Shown: piece by piece, positions 23,547-31,976 of the stretch
How the letters are laid out: every line of letters begins with the position of its first letter
Numbering within the stretch: position 1 is the stretch's first letter
Origin: Clostridia bacterium
Lineage (GTDB): Bacteria; Bacillota; Clostridia; Oscillospirales; CAG-272
Direction of reading: 5' to 3'
NCBI GenBank assembly: GCA_017462615.1
Contig: JAFTQT010000093.1
Coordinates: 1-34,501, forward strand
DNA: 34,501 bases
Translations under genes and position numbers: made by a program
Notes under the pieces: generated by a model
Told to the model about the DNA's origin: nothing
The model's database searches: none
Seen by the model: only the letters and a program-made list of their open reading frames with translations

Positions 23547-24098
23547 TCAGCCGAAGTATCTCTTGAGCAGACCCTCAAAAGCTTTGCCGTGACGGGCCTC
23601 GTCGCGAGCCATCTCGTGAACGGTGTCGTGAATGGCGTCGAGGTTATGCTGCTTTGCCATCTTGGCCAGCTCAAACTTGCCTGCGGTAGCGCCGTTCTCG
23701 GCGGCAACGCGCACGGAGAGGTTCTCCTTGGTGGAGGTGGAAACGCACTCGCCCAGCAGCTCTGCGAACTTGGCAGCGTGCTCAGCCTCTTCGAAGGCAG
23801 CCTTTTCCCAGTACAGACCAATCTCGGGGTAGCCCTCGCGGTGTGCCACGCGAGCCATAGCCAGATACATACCAACCTCGGTGCACTCGCCCTGGAAGTT
23901 CGCGCGCAGACCCTCAATGATCTCCATGGGAACGCCCTCGGCCTTGCCTACGCCAACTACGTGCTCGGCAGCCCAGGTCATGCCTTCCTCAACGACCTCA
24001 ACGAACTTTTCACCGGGTGCCTTGCAAAGGGGGCACTTGTCGGGGCGCACGTCGGACTCCACGATCTCACCGCAAATAGTACATCTCCACTTTTTCAT
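23547..24098 (-). CDS. Rubrerythrin with N-terminal rubredoxin domain ('reverse' type)
   Basis: A 183-residue peroxide-reducing protein of anaerobes. The rubredoxin-like iron site comes first (Cys6, Cys9, Cys22, Cys25 in CTIC and CPLC), followed by the diiron four-helix bundle with repeated Glu/ExxH segments. These include [34 protein letters not shown] and [15 protein letters not shown]. In the commonest rubrerythrins the order is opposite; the rubredoxin-first form is known from clostridia as a peroxide-responsive 'reverse rubrerythrin'. It probably reduces hydrogen peroxide with electrons from rubredoxin or NADH oxidoreductases. The promoter and a PerR-like operator lie upstream (24163-24217), which supports peroxide induction. 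AAGGAGA precedes the ATG. Confidence 0.95.
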   Translation of the reverse strand: MKKWRCTICGEIVESDVRPDKCPLCKAPGEKFVEVVEEGMTWAAEHVVGVGKAEGVPMEIIEGLRANFQGECTEVGMYLAMARVAHREGYPEIGLYWEKAAFEEAEHAAKFAELLGECVSTSTKENLSVRVAAENGATAGKFELAKMAKQHNLDAIHDTVHEMARDEARHGKAFEGLLKRYFG

Positions 24099-24162
24099 AT
24101 CAAAATCTCCTTTTTATCATAAATGTCATCGGCACAGCCGAGGTTCCTTATCGAACGACTTT

Positions 24163-24217
24163 ATTTTAGCATACTTTTTTCCCTTTGTCAAGTGTTTTTT
24201 AGAAGAATTCTAAAAAA
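24163..24217 (-). promoter_or_regulatory. Rubrerythrin promoter with PerR-like palindrome
   Basis: On the minus strand TTGACA (24186-24191), 17 bp and TAAAAT (24163-24168) with TGC extension. Just upstream of the -35, a perfect 10-bp inverted repeat with a GAA centre spans 24195-24217. Its core TTAGAAGAATTCTAA (24199-24213) agrees with the PerR/Fur-type 7-1-7 box TTATAAT-N-ATTATAA at 11 of 14 positions. Confidence 0.75.
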
Positions 24218-24306
24218 TTTTTCTGGAAGCTGCACTGCTGAAAAAGTCGCCCTTATTCTTTTCCTTTATATAAAAAGAACGAGGTCAAAGAATGCTTTTC
24301 TATCAT

Positions 24307-24355
24307 AAAAGCGGAGGAAGGATGCCCTTGTAAGAGCATCCTTCCTCCGCTTTTT
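24307..24355. terminator. Terminator of the CDF-MBOAT transcript
   Basis: A perfect 19-bp stem (24307-24325 with 24336-24354) has a 10-nt loop. It lies 15 bp beyond the stop of the cation-efflux gene (24370) and is followed by a T4 run on the minus strand. Confidence 0.85.
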
Positions 24356-24369
24356 CCGCGTTACCGCGC

Positions 24370-25542
24370 TCACACCCGATCCACGGTGATCACCGCAAAA
24401 TGGGTGTCGCTGACCACCTGAATGCCCGCGGCCAGCTTTTCCTTCAGTTCCTTATCGGTGAGTGCCACCTCAAAGGGCACGGCAATGTCAAAAATCAGAT
24501 TGGTATGGGTGGGGCCGGGCACCATGCGAAAGTCGTGTACCCGGATCCGCTCGTCCAGGAGCTTTGCCAGCGCCTCGGTCTTTTCGCGCCAGAGGTTCAG
24601 CGCTTCGTCGTCGGTGACGATGGGGTCAAGATGTACCGTACATTCCACGCCGCATTCGGCAAGCAGCCGCCGCTCGATGAGGTCGATGGTGTCGTGGGTT
24701 TCAAACACATCCTTCTTGCCGTCCACCTCCACGTGCAACGAGGCCAGAATGCGATGGGGGCCGTACTGATGCACCACCAAGTCGTGAATACCAAGGGCGT
24801 CGGGGTATTCCTCCACCACGCGGCAGATCTCGGCCACGACCTCCTTGTCGGGGGCCTCGCCGAGGATGGAGTTTTTGGTTTCGTTCAGCACCCGGAGTCC
24901 CGCCACAAAAATGAGGATCGCCACCAAAAGGCCCATAACGGGGTCGATATACACGCTGATATGGGCGGGCAGAAGGAGCGTGGCAAGATTGGCGATCAGC
25001 ACCGCCGTGGTGGCAGCCGCGTCGGAAAGGCTGTCCACCGCCGTGGCGCGCATGACCTCGGAATCGATCCTGTTGCCGATCGTGCGGTTGAAAAGGCCCA
25101 TCCACAGCTTGAAAAGAATGGAGACCGCCAGGATGATCACCGTAGCCAGGTGGAACTGGGTGGCCACAGGGGCAAGGAGCTTTTCAAAGGAGCCGCGCAC
25201 CAGCTCCACGCCCACGAAAAGAATGAGGAAGGAAACGATCATGGAGGCCACGTATTCGATGCGGGCATGGCCGAAGGGGTGGTCGCGGTCAGCAGGCTTG
25301 GAGGCAATGCGGAAGCTGATGAGGGAAATGACCGACGAGCCGGCATCGGAGAGGTTGTTGACCGCGTCGGCGCGGATGGCAATGGAGCCGGAAAGCGTGC
25401 CGGCGATCAGCTTGATGACGAACAGCAGGGCGTTTAGCACGATGCAGGTCACCGATACCATGGTGCCGTAAGCGTGGCGCACGGCGGGCTTTTTGACGCT
25501 TTCGCTGTCCTTCACGAACAGGCGGGTGAGCAGGCGGATCAT
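24370..25542 (-). CDS. Cation diffusion facilitator (CDF) family transporter
   Basis: A 390-residue proton-driven metal efflux protein. About six membrane helices occupy residues 25-215. The metal-site signatures are RADAVNNLSDA in helix 2 and ATAVDSLSDA in helix 5, with the family motif DHPFGHARIEY between helices 2 and 3. The cytoplasmic C-terminal domain follows, and is longer than usual: it reaches ~170 residues and carries HDLVVHQYGPHRILASLHVEVDG. The substrate may be zinc, manganese or iron, and the two Asp/Asn sites do not settle which. The start at 25542 follows GAAAGGATA and matches the normal N-terminus; an open frame runs ~90 codons further upstream across the MBOAT gene, without support. 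It follows the MBOAT gene by 35 bp, so they probably share a transcript. Confidence 0.92.
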   Translation of the reverse strand: MIRLLTRLFVKDSESVKKPAVRHAYGTMVSVTCIVLNALLFVIKLIAGTLSGSIAIRADAVNNLSDAGSSVISLISFRIASKPADRDHPFGHARIEYVASMIVSFLILFVGVELVRGSFEKLLAPVATQFHLATVIILAVSILFKLWMGLFNRTIGNRIDSEVMRATAVDSLSDAAATTAVLIANLATLLLPAHISVYIDPVMGLLVAILIFVAGLRVLNETKNSILGEAPDKEVVAEICRVVEEYPDALGIHDLVVHQYGPHRILASLHVEVDGKKDVFETHDTIDLIERRLLAECGVECTVHLDPIVTDDEALNLWREKTEALAKLLDERIRVHDFRMVPGPTHTNLIFDIAVPFEVALTDKELKEKLAAGIQVVSDTHFAVITVDRV

Positions 25543-25577
25543 AAGAGATATCCTTTCTATGATAGATATGAAGAAAA

Positions 25578-26984
25578 TTAAAAACGAGCGTACAGGAAGG
25601 GCAGGAACGAGGCGTCGGCCAGATAGGCCACGGAAAGCAGCAGGGCTGCTGCGGGCAAAAGCATGCCCAGCACCGGATGGTGGGCGGTTGCGCGCTGGTA
25701 CAGGCGGCGGGGCAGGGGCGTGGCGCCCAGGGCGGCGATGGTGAAAAAGGGCAAATGGCGCAAAAGGTCGTATAGATCGGCACCGATGGCAAGTCCGTTG
25801 CCGCCGCAAAGCCCTTGTAAAAAGCGACCCAGGGCCGGAAGGGTCAGGTAATCGGCGCTGCCGTCAAAGGCGAAGATCAGCCACCCCAACAAAACGCCAA
25901 AAATCACAATTAGGCGGCAAACGGGGCGGGGAATTGCCTTTTTTAGCCGCTCGGGGAGTCGGCGCTCCGCCACCAGCAGCAAAAAGTAATAAAGCCCCCA
26001 AAAAAGGAAATTGAGGGAGGCGCCGTGCCAGAGTCCCGTTAGGCTCCAGACCGCCAAAAGGTTCAAGACGGTGCGGAAATCACCCCGTCGGTTGCCGCCT
26101 AAGGGGATATAGACGTAATCCCGGAAAAAGGTGGAGAGGGTGATGTGCCACCGCCGCCAGAAGTCCCGAAAGCTTACGGCGGTATAGGGGTAATCGAAGT
26201 TTTCCGGTAGCGGCAGGCCAAGCATGCGCCCAAGGCCGATGGCCATATCCGAGTAGCCGGAAAAATCGTAGTAGATCTGAAAGAAAAAGCCAAAAAGCGC
26301 CACGAGGCCGCCCACGGTGCTCAGCTCATCGGGCGGGAGCGCCGCAAAGGTGTGGAATAAGGCACCGGCGGGGTTGGCAAGCCACACCTTTTTGGTAAGC
26401 CCTGCCACGAAGCGCCGGGCGCCCGCCGCCACGTCGGCGGCGGTGATGACCCGCTGCCGCAGCGCGGCGGAAACCGTGCCGTACCGCACGATGGGGCCGG
26501 CGGTCAGCTGGGGGAAGAAGGTCATATAGGTGCCAAACAAAAGGGGGCTTTTTTCATACCGTTGGCGGCCTAAATACACATCTGCCAGGTAAGCGATGCC
26601 CACAAAGCTGTAGAAGGAAAGCCCCAGGGGCATCCGCGGGGCGGAAGGTGAGAGCAGCGCGCCGTATTTGAAAAGCACAAGCAGCCCCACGTGCAGCAGC
26701 ACGGCGCCCCAAAGAAACAGGCGCGGATGCCGCCCCTTGCCGATGGCACAGCCGCAGCCAAAATCCAGGAGCACCACGGCAATGAGCAGAAAAAGTCCGC
26801 GCGGCTCTCCCCAGGCATAAAAAAACAGGCTGCCCAGCAGCAGAAGCCCGTTTTGCAGCGAAAGCTGCCACGCCCGACGCCAACGGCTGCCGCAGAGACG
26901 GGCAAGGAGCGGGGGCAGGCCAAAATACAGCAAAAGCACCAAAGGCAAAAACCAAAATAAAAAAACGAACGAGGAAAAGCGCAT
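25578..26984 (-). CDS. MBOAT family O-acyltransferase (AlgI/DltB/PatA-like)
   Basis: A 468-residue membrane protein with about ten to twelve hydrophobic helices. It is a member of the membrane-bound O-acyltransferase group that moves acyl groups onto cell-surface polymers. Landmarks are MPLGLSFYSFVGIAYLADVY near 118, FFPQLTAGPIVRY near 155, and YYDFSGYSDMAIGLGRMLGL near 240. RRWHITLSTFFRDYVYIPLGG follows, then GLWHGASLNFLFWG with the catalytic His. The final PFLYARF is the usual C-terminal signature. AlgI- and DltB-type proteins normally work with an SGNH/AlgJ-type partner or the Dlt operon; neither is next to it. Acetylation of peptidoglycan, exopolysaccharide or teichoic acid is plausible. 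The start ATG at 26984 follows GGAGGGGG. Confidence 0.93.
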   Translation of the reverse strand: MRFSSFVFLFWFLPLVLLLYFGLPPLLARLCGSRWRRAWQLSLQNGLLLLGSLFFYAWGEPRGLFLLIAVVLLDFGCGCAIGKGRHPRLFLWGAVLLHVGLLVLFKYGALLSPSAPRMPLGLSFYSFVGIAYLADVYLGRQRYEKSPLLFGTYMTFFPQLTAGPIVRYGTVSAALRQRVITAADVAAGARRFVAGLTKKVWLANPAGALFHTFAALPPDELSTVGGLVALFGFFFQIYYDFSGYSDMAIGLGRMLGLPLPENFDYPYTAVSFRDFWRRWHITLSTFFRDYVYIPLGGNRRGDFRTVLNLLAVWSLTGLWHGASLNFLFWGLYYFLLLVAERRLPERLKKAIPRPVCRLIVIFGVLLGWLIFAFDGSADYLTLPALGRFLQGLCGGNGLAIGADLYDLLRHLPFFTIAALGATPLPRRLYQRATAHHPVLGMLLPAAALLLSVAYLADASFLPFLYARF

Positions 26985-27273
26985 AAAACCCCCTCCGGGC
27001 GGTGTTGGTGCTGCTATTTTGCGTAAAAAACGGAATTTTATGCAATATCATTATAGCACACTTGGCGCCAAAAGGAAAGATGTCCGCCAAAATCCTCTGA
27101 TTTTTTTGTTTTGATAACCAAACAAAGTATAATTTTTCAAAAAAACTCTATATTTTTTATTAAAATATAGAATTTTGTGCAAGATGACTATTGCCAAGCG
27201 GGCAAAAGTGCGCTATAATTGCTTCATTACGGCGTGCGCCGGAATAATTATTTTATTTTGAAGGAGAATACCC
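26985..27273. promoter_or_regulatory. Divergent control region of the MBOAT gene and the liv operon
   Basis: Minus strand: -10 TATAAT (27050-27055) with TGC extension and a weak -35 (TTTCCT) at 17 bp, for the MBOAT gene. Plus strand: -35 TTGCCA (27191-27196), 17 bp and -10 TATAAT (27214-27219) for livK, with a GAAGGAG ribosome site near 27259-27265. Upstream is a 10-bp AT palindrome (TCTATATTTT at about 27146-27155, complement after a 5-nt gap) that might be an operator. No T-box or riboswitch was recognised. Confidence 0.7.
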
Positions 27274-28413
27274 ATGAAAAAGCTTCTCGCACTGCTGCTG
27301 GCCGTACTGATGATCGCCGGCACCTGCGTTGCCTTCTCTTCCTGCAAGAAGGGCGACGAAACCATCAAGATCGGTCTTTCCGGTCCTCTCACCGGCGGCG
27401 CTGCCGTTTACGGCCTGGGCGTTGCCAACGCTGCTCAGATGGCTGTTGATGAGATCAACGCCAAGGGCGGTATCAACGGCATCAAGCTCGAGCTGAAGGT
27501 TATGGACGATGCCAACGATGCTACCAAGATCGCCAACAACTACGCTGCTCTCGTTGACTGGGGCATGCAGCTCTCCCTCGGCTGCGTTACCACCCAGCCC
27601 GCTCTGGAGTTCAAGGCCCTGTCCAAGACCGACAACATCTTCTTTATGACCCCCTCCGCCTCTGCTGACGCTGTTCGCGCTGAGTCCAACGGCTACCAGA
27701 TGTGCTTTGCTGATAAGAAGCAGGGCGTTGCTGCCGCTAACTACGTAAACGGCCTGGGTCTCACCAAGATCGGCGTGTTCTACCAGTCTGATATCGACTA
27801 TTCTCAGGGCATTTTCACCGAGTTTAAGGCTAACCTCAACGACACCATCACCGTTGTAGAGGCTTCCTTCACCAATCAGACCAAGTCTGACTTTACCCAG
27901 CAGGTCTCCACTCTGAAGGATTGCGAGTTCATCTTCATGCCCATCTACTACGCCGAGGCTGCTCTCTTCATGACGCAGGCCAAGAGTGAGACCGGCATCA
28001 AGACCTACTACGGCTGCGACGGTCTGGACGGTCTGGAGAGTGAGCTGGATCTTTCCACCATTCCTCAGGCAATCACCATGCTGACTCACTTCAAGTCCGA
28101 CGCTGCCAACGCTAAGACCTTCGTTGCAAACTACACCGCAAAGTACGGCACCGACACCCTCAACCAGTTCGGCGCTTCCGCTTACGACTGCATTTACGCT
28201 ATCGTTGGTGCACTTGAGGCTGCCATCAAGGCCGGCAAGACCGTTGATGCAAGCACCTCCGCTGCCGATATGTGCAAGATCCTCAAGGAGCAGATCGACG
28301 GCGGCTACACCTACAGCGGCGCCGTGACCGGTACCGGTGAGGTAAAGTGGACCACCGACGGCTTCGTAAACAAGGAGGCTCTTGTTCACGTGCTCAAGGA
28401 GGCAAGCAACTGA
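27274..28413 (+). CDS. livK: Branched-chain amino acid ABC transporter, substrate-binding lipoprotein
   Basis: A 379-residue extracytoplasmic binding protein. The N-terminus MKKLLALLLAVLMIAG is a lipoprotein signal, and the likely lipid-modified Cys is Cys24 in FSSCKK (Cys18 is less probable). The mature part follows the type I periplasmic-binding fold of LivJ/LivK. The strand IKIGLSGPLTGGAAVYGLG near residue 30 carries the ligand loop, MAVDEINAKGGINGIKLEL follows near 52, and the second lobe opens around DFTQQVSTLKD (near 207). Genes for the permeases and ATPases follow directly, which makes it the binding protein of the same system. It probably binds leucine, isoleucine or valine; some relatives bind other amino acids or amides. 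Codon use is highly biased, suggesting strong expression. A hairpin between it and livH may raise its level over the membrane components. Confidence 0.94.
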   Translation: MKKLLALLLAVLMIAGTCVAFSSCKKGDETIKIGLSGPLTGGAAVYGLGVANAAQMAVDEINAKGGINGIKLELKVMDDANDATKIANNYAALVDWGMQLSLGCVTTQPALEFKALSKTDNIFFMTPSASADAVRAESNGYQMCFADKKQGVAAANYVNGLGLTKIGVFYQSDIDYSQGIFTEFKANLNDTITVVEASFTNQTKSDFTQQVSTLKDCEFIFMPIYYAEAALFMTQAKSETGIKTYYGCDGLDGLESELDLSTIPQAITMLTHFKSDAANAKTFVANYTAKYGTDTLNQFGASAYDCIYAIVGALEAAIKAGKTVDASTSAADMCKILKEQIDGGYTYSGAVTGTGEVKWTTDGFVNKEALVHVLKEASN

Positions 28414-28436
28414 TCGTTGCTTTTCATAAAACCGTG

Positions 28437-28470
28437 GTTTGCTGGCGTGGATTTTTCCATGCCAGCAAAC
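28437..28470 (+). other. Intercistronic hairpin between livK and livH
   Basis: A 15-bp stem with one G-T pair (28437-28451 with 28456-28470) and a four-T loop. It lacks a following U-run, so it is more likely a 3' stabiliser of the livK message or a partial terminator than a full stop. Confidence 0.75.
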
Positions 28471-28493
28471 TTGTCGTAATAGGAAGATAAATT

Positions 28494-29366
28494 ATGGAAT
28501 TTTTATCCGCACTTTTGAACGGCTTCAGCTCCGGCGGCACCTACGCTATCATTGCCATTGGCTATACTATGGTGTACGGTATTGCCAAAATGCTGAACTT
28601 CGCCCACGGCGACATCATTATGGTGGGTGGCTACGCCATGTTCGTGGCGCTGGTGTTCAACCAGCCCCTGGTGGCGCTGGCCTTTGCCATTCTGGCGTGC
28701 ATGCTGCTGGGTATTACGGTGGAGCGGCTGGCCTATAAGCCCTTGCGCGGCGCGTCGTCTCTGGCAGTGCTGATCACCGCCATCGGTGTCAGCTCGCTTT
28801 TGCAGAGCCTTGCCCAGATCATCTTCGGCGCGGCTCCCAAAATGCCCACCCAATTCATGATCAACGGCGCTATCACCCTGGGCACCTTCCGCATCAATTA
28901 CAGCACGCTGGTGACGCTGGCGGTAACGGTGGTGATCATGACCGCGCTGACGGTATTCGTCAAGTACACCAAGACCGGCCGCGCCATGGTGGCCGTTTCT
29001 GAGGACAGAGGTGCTGCGCAGCTCATGGGCATCAACACCAACCGCATCATTGCCATCACCTTTGCCATTGGCTCCGCGCTGGCGGCCGTGGCGGCGTATC
29101 TGATGCTGATGAAGGCTCCCACCCTTTCCAGCACCCTGGGTGCCATGCCCGGTATCAAGGCCTTTACGGCCGCGGTCATCGGCGGCATCGGCTCCATTCC
29201 CGGCGCCATGCTGGGCGGTGTACTGCTGGGTGTGATCGAGAGCCTGGCGCTCAGCGTGCCTCAGCTCGCTCCCTTTACGGACGCCATTGAGTTCGCCGTT
29301 CTCATCGTGATCCTGCTGGTGAAGCCCGCAGGTCTGCTTGGTAAGGCAAGGAGGGAAAAGGTATGA
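28494..29366 (+). CDS. livH: Branched-chain amino acid ABC transporter permease LivH
   Basis: A 290-residue inner-membrane permease with about eight hydrophobic helices. The family features are visible: SSGGTYAIIAIGYTMVYGIAKMLNFAHGD near the N-terminus, where the Asn-Phe-Ala-His-Gly-Asp run is diagnostic of LivH. The MGINTNRIIAITFAIGSALAAVAAYL segment near 178-203 follows. The cytoplasmic loop that contacts the ATPases is rich in Gly and Ala (GIKAFTAAVIGGIGSIPGAMLGG). It pairs with LivM as the membrane channel. It begins at an ATG 81 bp after livK and shares the ATGA overlap with livM, so the cluster is translationally coupled. Confidence 0.96.
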   Translation: MEFLSALLNGFSSGGTYAIIAIGYTMVYGIAKMLNFAHGDIIMVGGYAMFVALVFNQPLVALAFAILACMLLGITVERLAYKPLRGASSLAVLITAIGVSSLLQSLAQIIFGAAPKMPTQFMINGAITLGTFRINYSTLVTLAVTVVIMTALTVFVKYTKTGRAMVAVSEDRGAAQLMGINTNRIIAITFAIGSALAAVAAYLMLMKAPTLSSTLGAMPGIKAFTAAVIGGIGSIPGAMLGGVLLGVIESLALSVPQLAPFTDAIEFAVLIVILLVKPAGLLGKARREKV

Positions 29367-30409
29367 ATCGTATCGTTTCGTTTTTCAAAAAGCCCTTCCT
29401 GCGAAACTACGCCAATTACATGGTCATCGTGCTGGTGGCGCTGGTGTTTGCCGTGCTGTCCCTCACCGGCAGCCTGAAAATGGGCACCCAGTTCCTGCTG
29501 GAGCAGATCGCCATCGCGGCGCTGCTTGCCGTATCCCTCAGCATGGTGGTGGGCTTCCTTGGTGAGCTTTCCCTCGGCCACGCCGGCTTTATGTGCGCGG
29601 GCGCTTACCTGGGCGGTAAGCTGGCCGCAGCCATGACTGCCTCCTCCGGTGATCAAAGCAGCATCGTTACGCTGCTGGTGGCTTGCCTTGCCGGCGGCTG
29701 TATTGCGGCGGCGCTTGGCTTTGTGATCGGTCTGCCCGCGCTGCGTCTGCGGGGTGACTATCTGGCCATCGTGACCCTCGCCTTCGGCGAGATCGTGCGT
29801 AACGTGGTCATGAATTTGCCTATGGACTGGTTCGGCGGCACGCTGGGTCTGGAGACGCCTCGCTTTGATCGTAAGTATTTGTTTGTGCTGGCGCTTGTGA
29901 TGGTGCTGCTTTGCCTTGCGGTGACGCAGAACCTGATCCGCTCCAAGCACGGCCGCGCCATCATTTCCATCAAGGATAACGAGATCGCCGCCCGTGCCAT
30001 GGGTATTGATATCACCAAATACAAGCTCTTTGTGTTTACCGTTTCCGCGTTTTTTGCGGGCGTGGCCGGCGTGCTTTACAGCTACACCGTATCCCGCGTG
30101 CAGAGTGCAACCTTTGACTATAACTACTCCATCGAGATCCTGGTTATGGTGGTTTTGGGCGGTATGGGCTCCATCAACGGCTCCCTGATCGCCGCGGCGC
30201 TGATCACCTTCATCAACACCAAGCTCCAGACGGTGCTGACCGGCAATCTGGCGGTGCTGCAGAACGTGTTCTACGCGCTGATCCTCATCACCATCGTGAT
30301 CTATAAGAACGCCCCCGGTCTCAAGGGCTTCCGCGAAAAGTACAATCTGAAAAATCTGATGGCCAAGCTCAGCAAGAAGCCGTCGGAGGAGGAGGTGCCC
30401 CATGAGTGA
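29363..30409 (+). CDS. livM: Branched-chain amino acid ABC transporter permease LivM
   Basis: A 348-residue permease, the second half of the channel. Hydrophobic helices cover most of the protein. The LivM-specific parts are MVVGFLGELSLGHAGFMCAGAY near residues 55-76 and LPALRLRGDYLAIVTLAFGEIVRNV near 125-150. The coupling loop IKDNEIAARAMGIDITKYKLFVF is near 202-224, and MVVLGGMGSINGSLIAA near 261. The C-terminal 25 residues are charged and cytoplasmic. The ATG overlaps the livH stop by 4 bp and its own stop overlaps the livG start, so the order livH-livM-livG is fixed by coupling. No promoter is seen inside the cluster. Confidence 0.96.
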   Translation: MNRIVSFFKKPFLRNYANYMVIVLVALVFAVLSLTGSLKMGTQFLLEQIAIAALLAVSLSMVVGFLGELSLGHAGFMCAGAYLGGKLAAAMTASSGDQSSIVTLLVACLAGGCIAAALGFVIGLPALRLRGDYLAIVTLAFGEIVRNVVMNLPMDWFGGTLGLETPRFDRKYLFVLALVMVLLCLAVTQNLIRSKHGRAIISIKDNEIAARAMGIDITKYKLFVFTVSAFFAGVAGVLYSYTVSRVQSATFDYNYSIEILVMVVLGGMGSINGSLIAAALITFINTKLQTVLTGNLAVLQNVFYALILITIVIYKNAPGLKGFREKYNLKNLMAKLSKKPSEEEVPHE

Positions 30410-31172
30410 GCGTGAAACCATTCTCAAGGTAGAGCACCTTGCCATTCAGTTCGGCGGCCTTAGGGCCGTGGACGACGTGAATCTGGAGATCAAAAAAGGC
30501 GAGCTTTACGGTCTGATCGGCCCCAACGGTGCGGGAAAAACCACGGTCTTCAATCTGCTGACCGGCGTGTATAAGCCCACCCTTGGCCGCATTTATCTCT
30601 GCGGTGAGGAGATCGGCGGCAAGTCGCCTGCCGAGATCAACCGCAAGGGCATTGCCCGCACTTTCCAGAACATTCGTCTGTTCCAAAACCTGACGGTGCT
30701 GGAAAACGTCATGGTGGGTCTGGCCAATCAGATCCCCTGCAACGTGTTTGAATCCATCCTGCGCCTGCCGCGGCATAAGCGCTCCGAAAAGGAAGCACGC
30801 GAGCGGGCTATGGAGCTGCTGCGCGTCTTCAAGCTGGATGCCTACAGCGACTATCTGGCCGCCAACCTGCCCTACGGTAAGCAGAGAAAGCTGGAGATCG
30901 CAAGAGCCCTTGCCACCAATCCGAAGCTGCTGCTGTTGGATGAGCCGGCTGCCGGCATGAACCCCAACGAGACCCAGGAGCTGATGGACGATATCATGTT
31001 CGTGCGGCGGGAGTTTGACATGACCATCCTGCTCATTGAGCACGATATGCGTCTGGTGGGCGGCATTTGTGAGAAGCTGACGGTGCTGAACTTTGGTACC
31101 GAGCTGGTCACCGGCCCCACCGCAGAGGTGCTGGCCAATCCCGCAGTCATCAAGGCTTACCTTGGCGACTGA
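30402..31172 (+). CDS. livG: Branched-chain amino acid ABC transporter ATP-binding protein LivG
   Basis: A 256-residue ATPase. It has the Walker A GPNGAGKTT near residue 40, the Q-loop in ARTFQNIRLFQ, and the ABC signature LPYGKQRKLEIARAL. Walker B is LLLLDEPAAGMN, and the switch His is in LLIEHDM. The signature variant Leu-Pro-Tyr-Gly is usual for LivG. It forms a heterodimer with LivF on the inner side of LivH-LivM and drives uptake. The 8-bp overlap with livM (ATGAGTGA) shows coupling. The length fits the family. Confidence 0.97.
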   Translation: MSERETILKVEHLAIQFGGLRAVDDVNLEIKKGELYGLIGPNGAGKTTVFNLLTGVYKPTLGRIYLCGEEIGGKSPAEINRKGIARTFQNIRLFQNLTVLENVMVGLANQIPCNVFESILRLPRHKRSEKEARERAMELLRVFKLDAYSDYLAANLPYGKQRKLEIARALATNPKLLLLDEPAAGMNPNETQELMDDIMFVRREFDMTILLIEHDMRLVGGICEKLTVLNFGTELVTGPTAEVLANPAVIKAYLGD

Positions 31173-31187
31173 GAAAGGAAGTGCAAC

Positions 31188-31904
31188 ATGTCTGAAACCT
31201 TATTAAGAGTAGAGGATCTGTCGGTATATTACGGCGTGATCCAGGCGCTGAAGGGCATTTCCTTTTCGGTCAATCGCGGCGAGATCGTTTCGCTGATCGG
31301 CGCAAACGGTGCGGGAAAAACCACCACGCTGCACACCATCACGGGTCTCATTCGTGCCAAGAGTGGCCACGTGTTCTACAAGGATGCCGAGATCACCCGC
31401 GTGCCTGCCCACAAGATCGTCACCATGGGCATGTCCCACGTGCCGGAGGGGCGTCGCATTTTCCAGAACCTTTCCGTGTATGAAAACCTTCTGCTGGGGG
31501 CATACTCCCGCAAGGATAAAAAGGAAATTGAGGGAAACCTCGAAATGGTCTTCCGCCAGTTCCCCCGTCTGGAGGAGCGCCGCCGTCAGCTGGCAGGCAC
31601 CCTTTCCGGCGGTGAGCAGCAGATGCTGGCCATGGGCCGTGCGCTGCTGGCAAGTCCCGAGCTGATCGTGCTGGACGAGCCCTCCATGGGTCTGTCGCCC
31701 CTTTTGGTTGGCGAGGTATTTGAGATCATCAAATCCTTCCGCGCCGCCGGCAAGACGGTACTGCTGGTGGAGCAGAACGCCAAAATGGCCATGGCCATTT
31801 CCGACCGTGCCTACGTGCTGGAAAACGGCCTCATCACCATGTCCGGTGATGCCAAGGCGCTTGCCGAGGACGACCGCGTGCGCAAGGCATATTTGGGCGC
31901 GTAA
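31188..31904 (+). CDS. livF: Branched-chain amino acid ABC transporter ATP-binding protein LivF
   Basis: A 238-residue ATPase, the last of the cluster. Walker A is GANGAGKTT near residue 40, the family motif GMSHVPEGRRIF near 84-95 is diagnostic of LivF, the signature is LSGGEQQ, and Walker B is LIVLDEPSMGL. The His switch region, usually His in LivG, reads LLVEQNAKMA here, as in other LivF proteins. It starts 15 bp after livG with a GAAAGGAAG site. A terminator-like hairpin follows 19 bp beyond the stop. Confidence 0.97.
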   Translation: MSETLLRVEDLSVYYGVIQALKGISFSVNRGEIVSLIGANGAGKTTTLHTITGLIRAKSGHVFYKDAEITRVPAHKIVTMGMSHVPEGRRIFQNLSVYENLLLGAYSRKDKKEIEGNLEMVFRQFPRLEERRRQLAGTLSGGEQQMLAMGRALLASPELIVLDEPSMGLSPLLVGEVFEIIKSFRAAGKTVLLVEQNAKMAMAISDRAYVLENGLITMSGDAKALAEDDRVRKAYLGA

Positions 31905-31923
31905 CGTTTTTTGTATCAATAAT

Positions 31924-31957
31924 GCCAAAACGGTGCGAGCTTTCGCACCGTTTTGGC
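31924..31957 (+). terminator. Terminator-like hairpin after the liv operon
   Basis: A perfect 15-bp stem (31924-31938 with 31943-31957) with a 4-nt loop is followed by a short TTT run. It ends the liv transcript at least in part; the next gene starts 20 bp later with no clear promoter of its own. Confidence 0.8.
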
Positions 31958-31976
31958 TTTCAAAAGGGGGAGAAGC

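Noticed and set aside
25543..25809. Extended N-terminus for the cation-efflux protein
   Set aside because: It lies within the MBOAT gene, is rich in Pro/Arg without a membrane pattern, and the internal ATG has a proper ribosome site.
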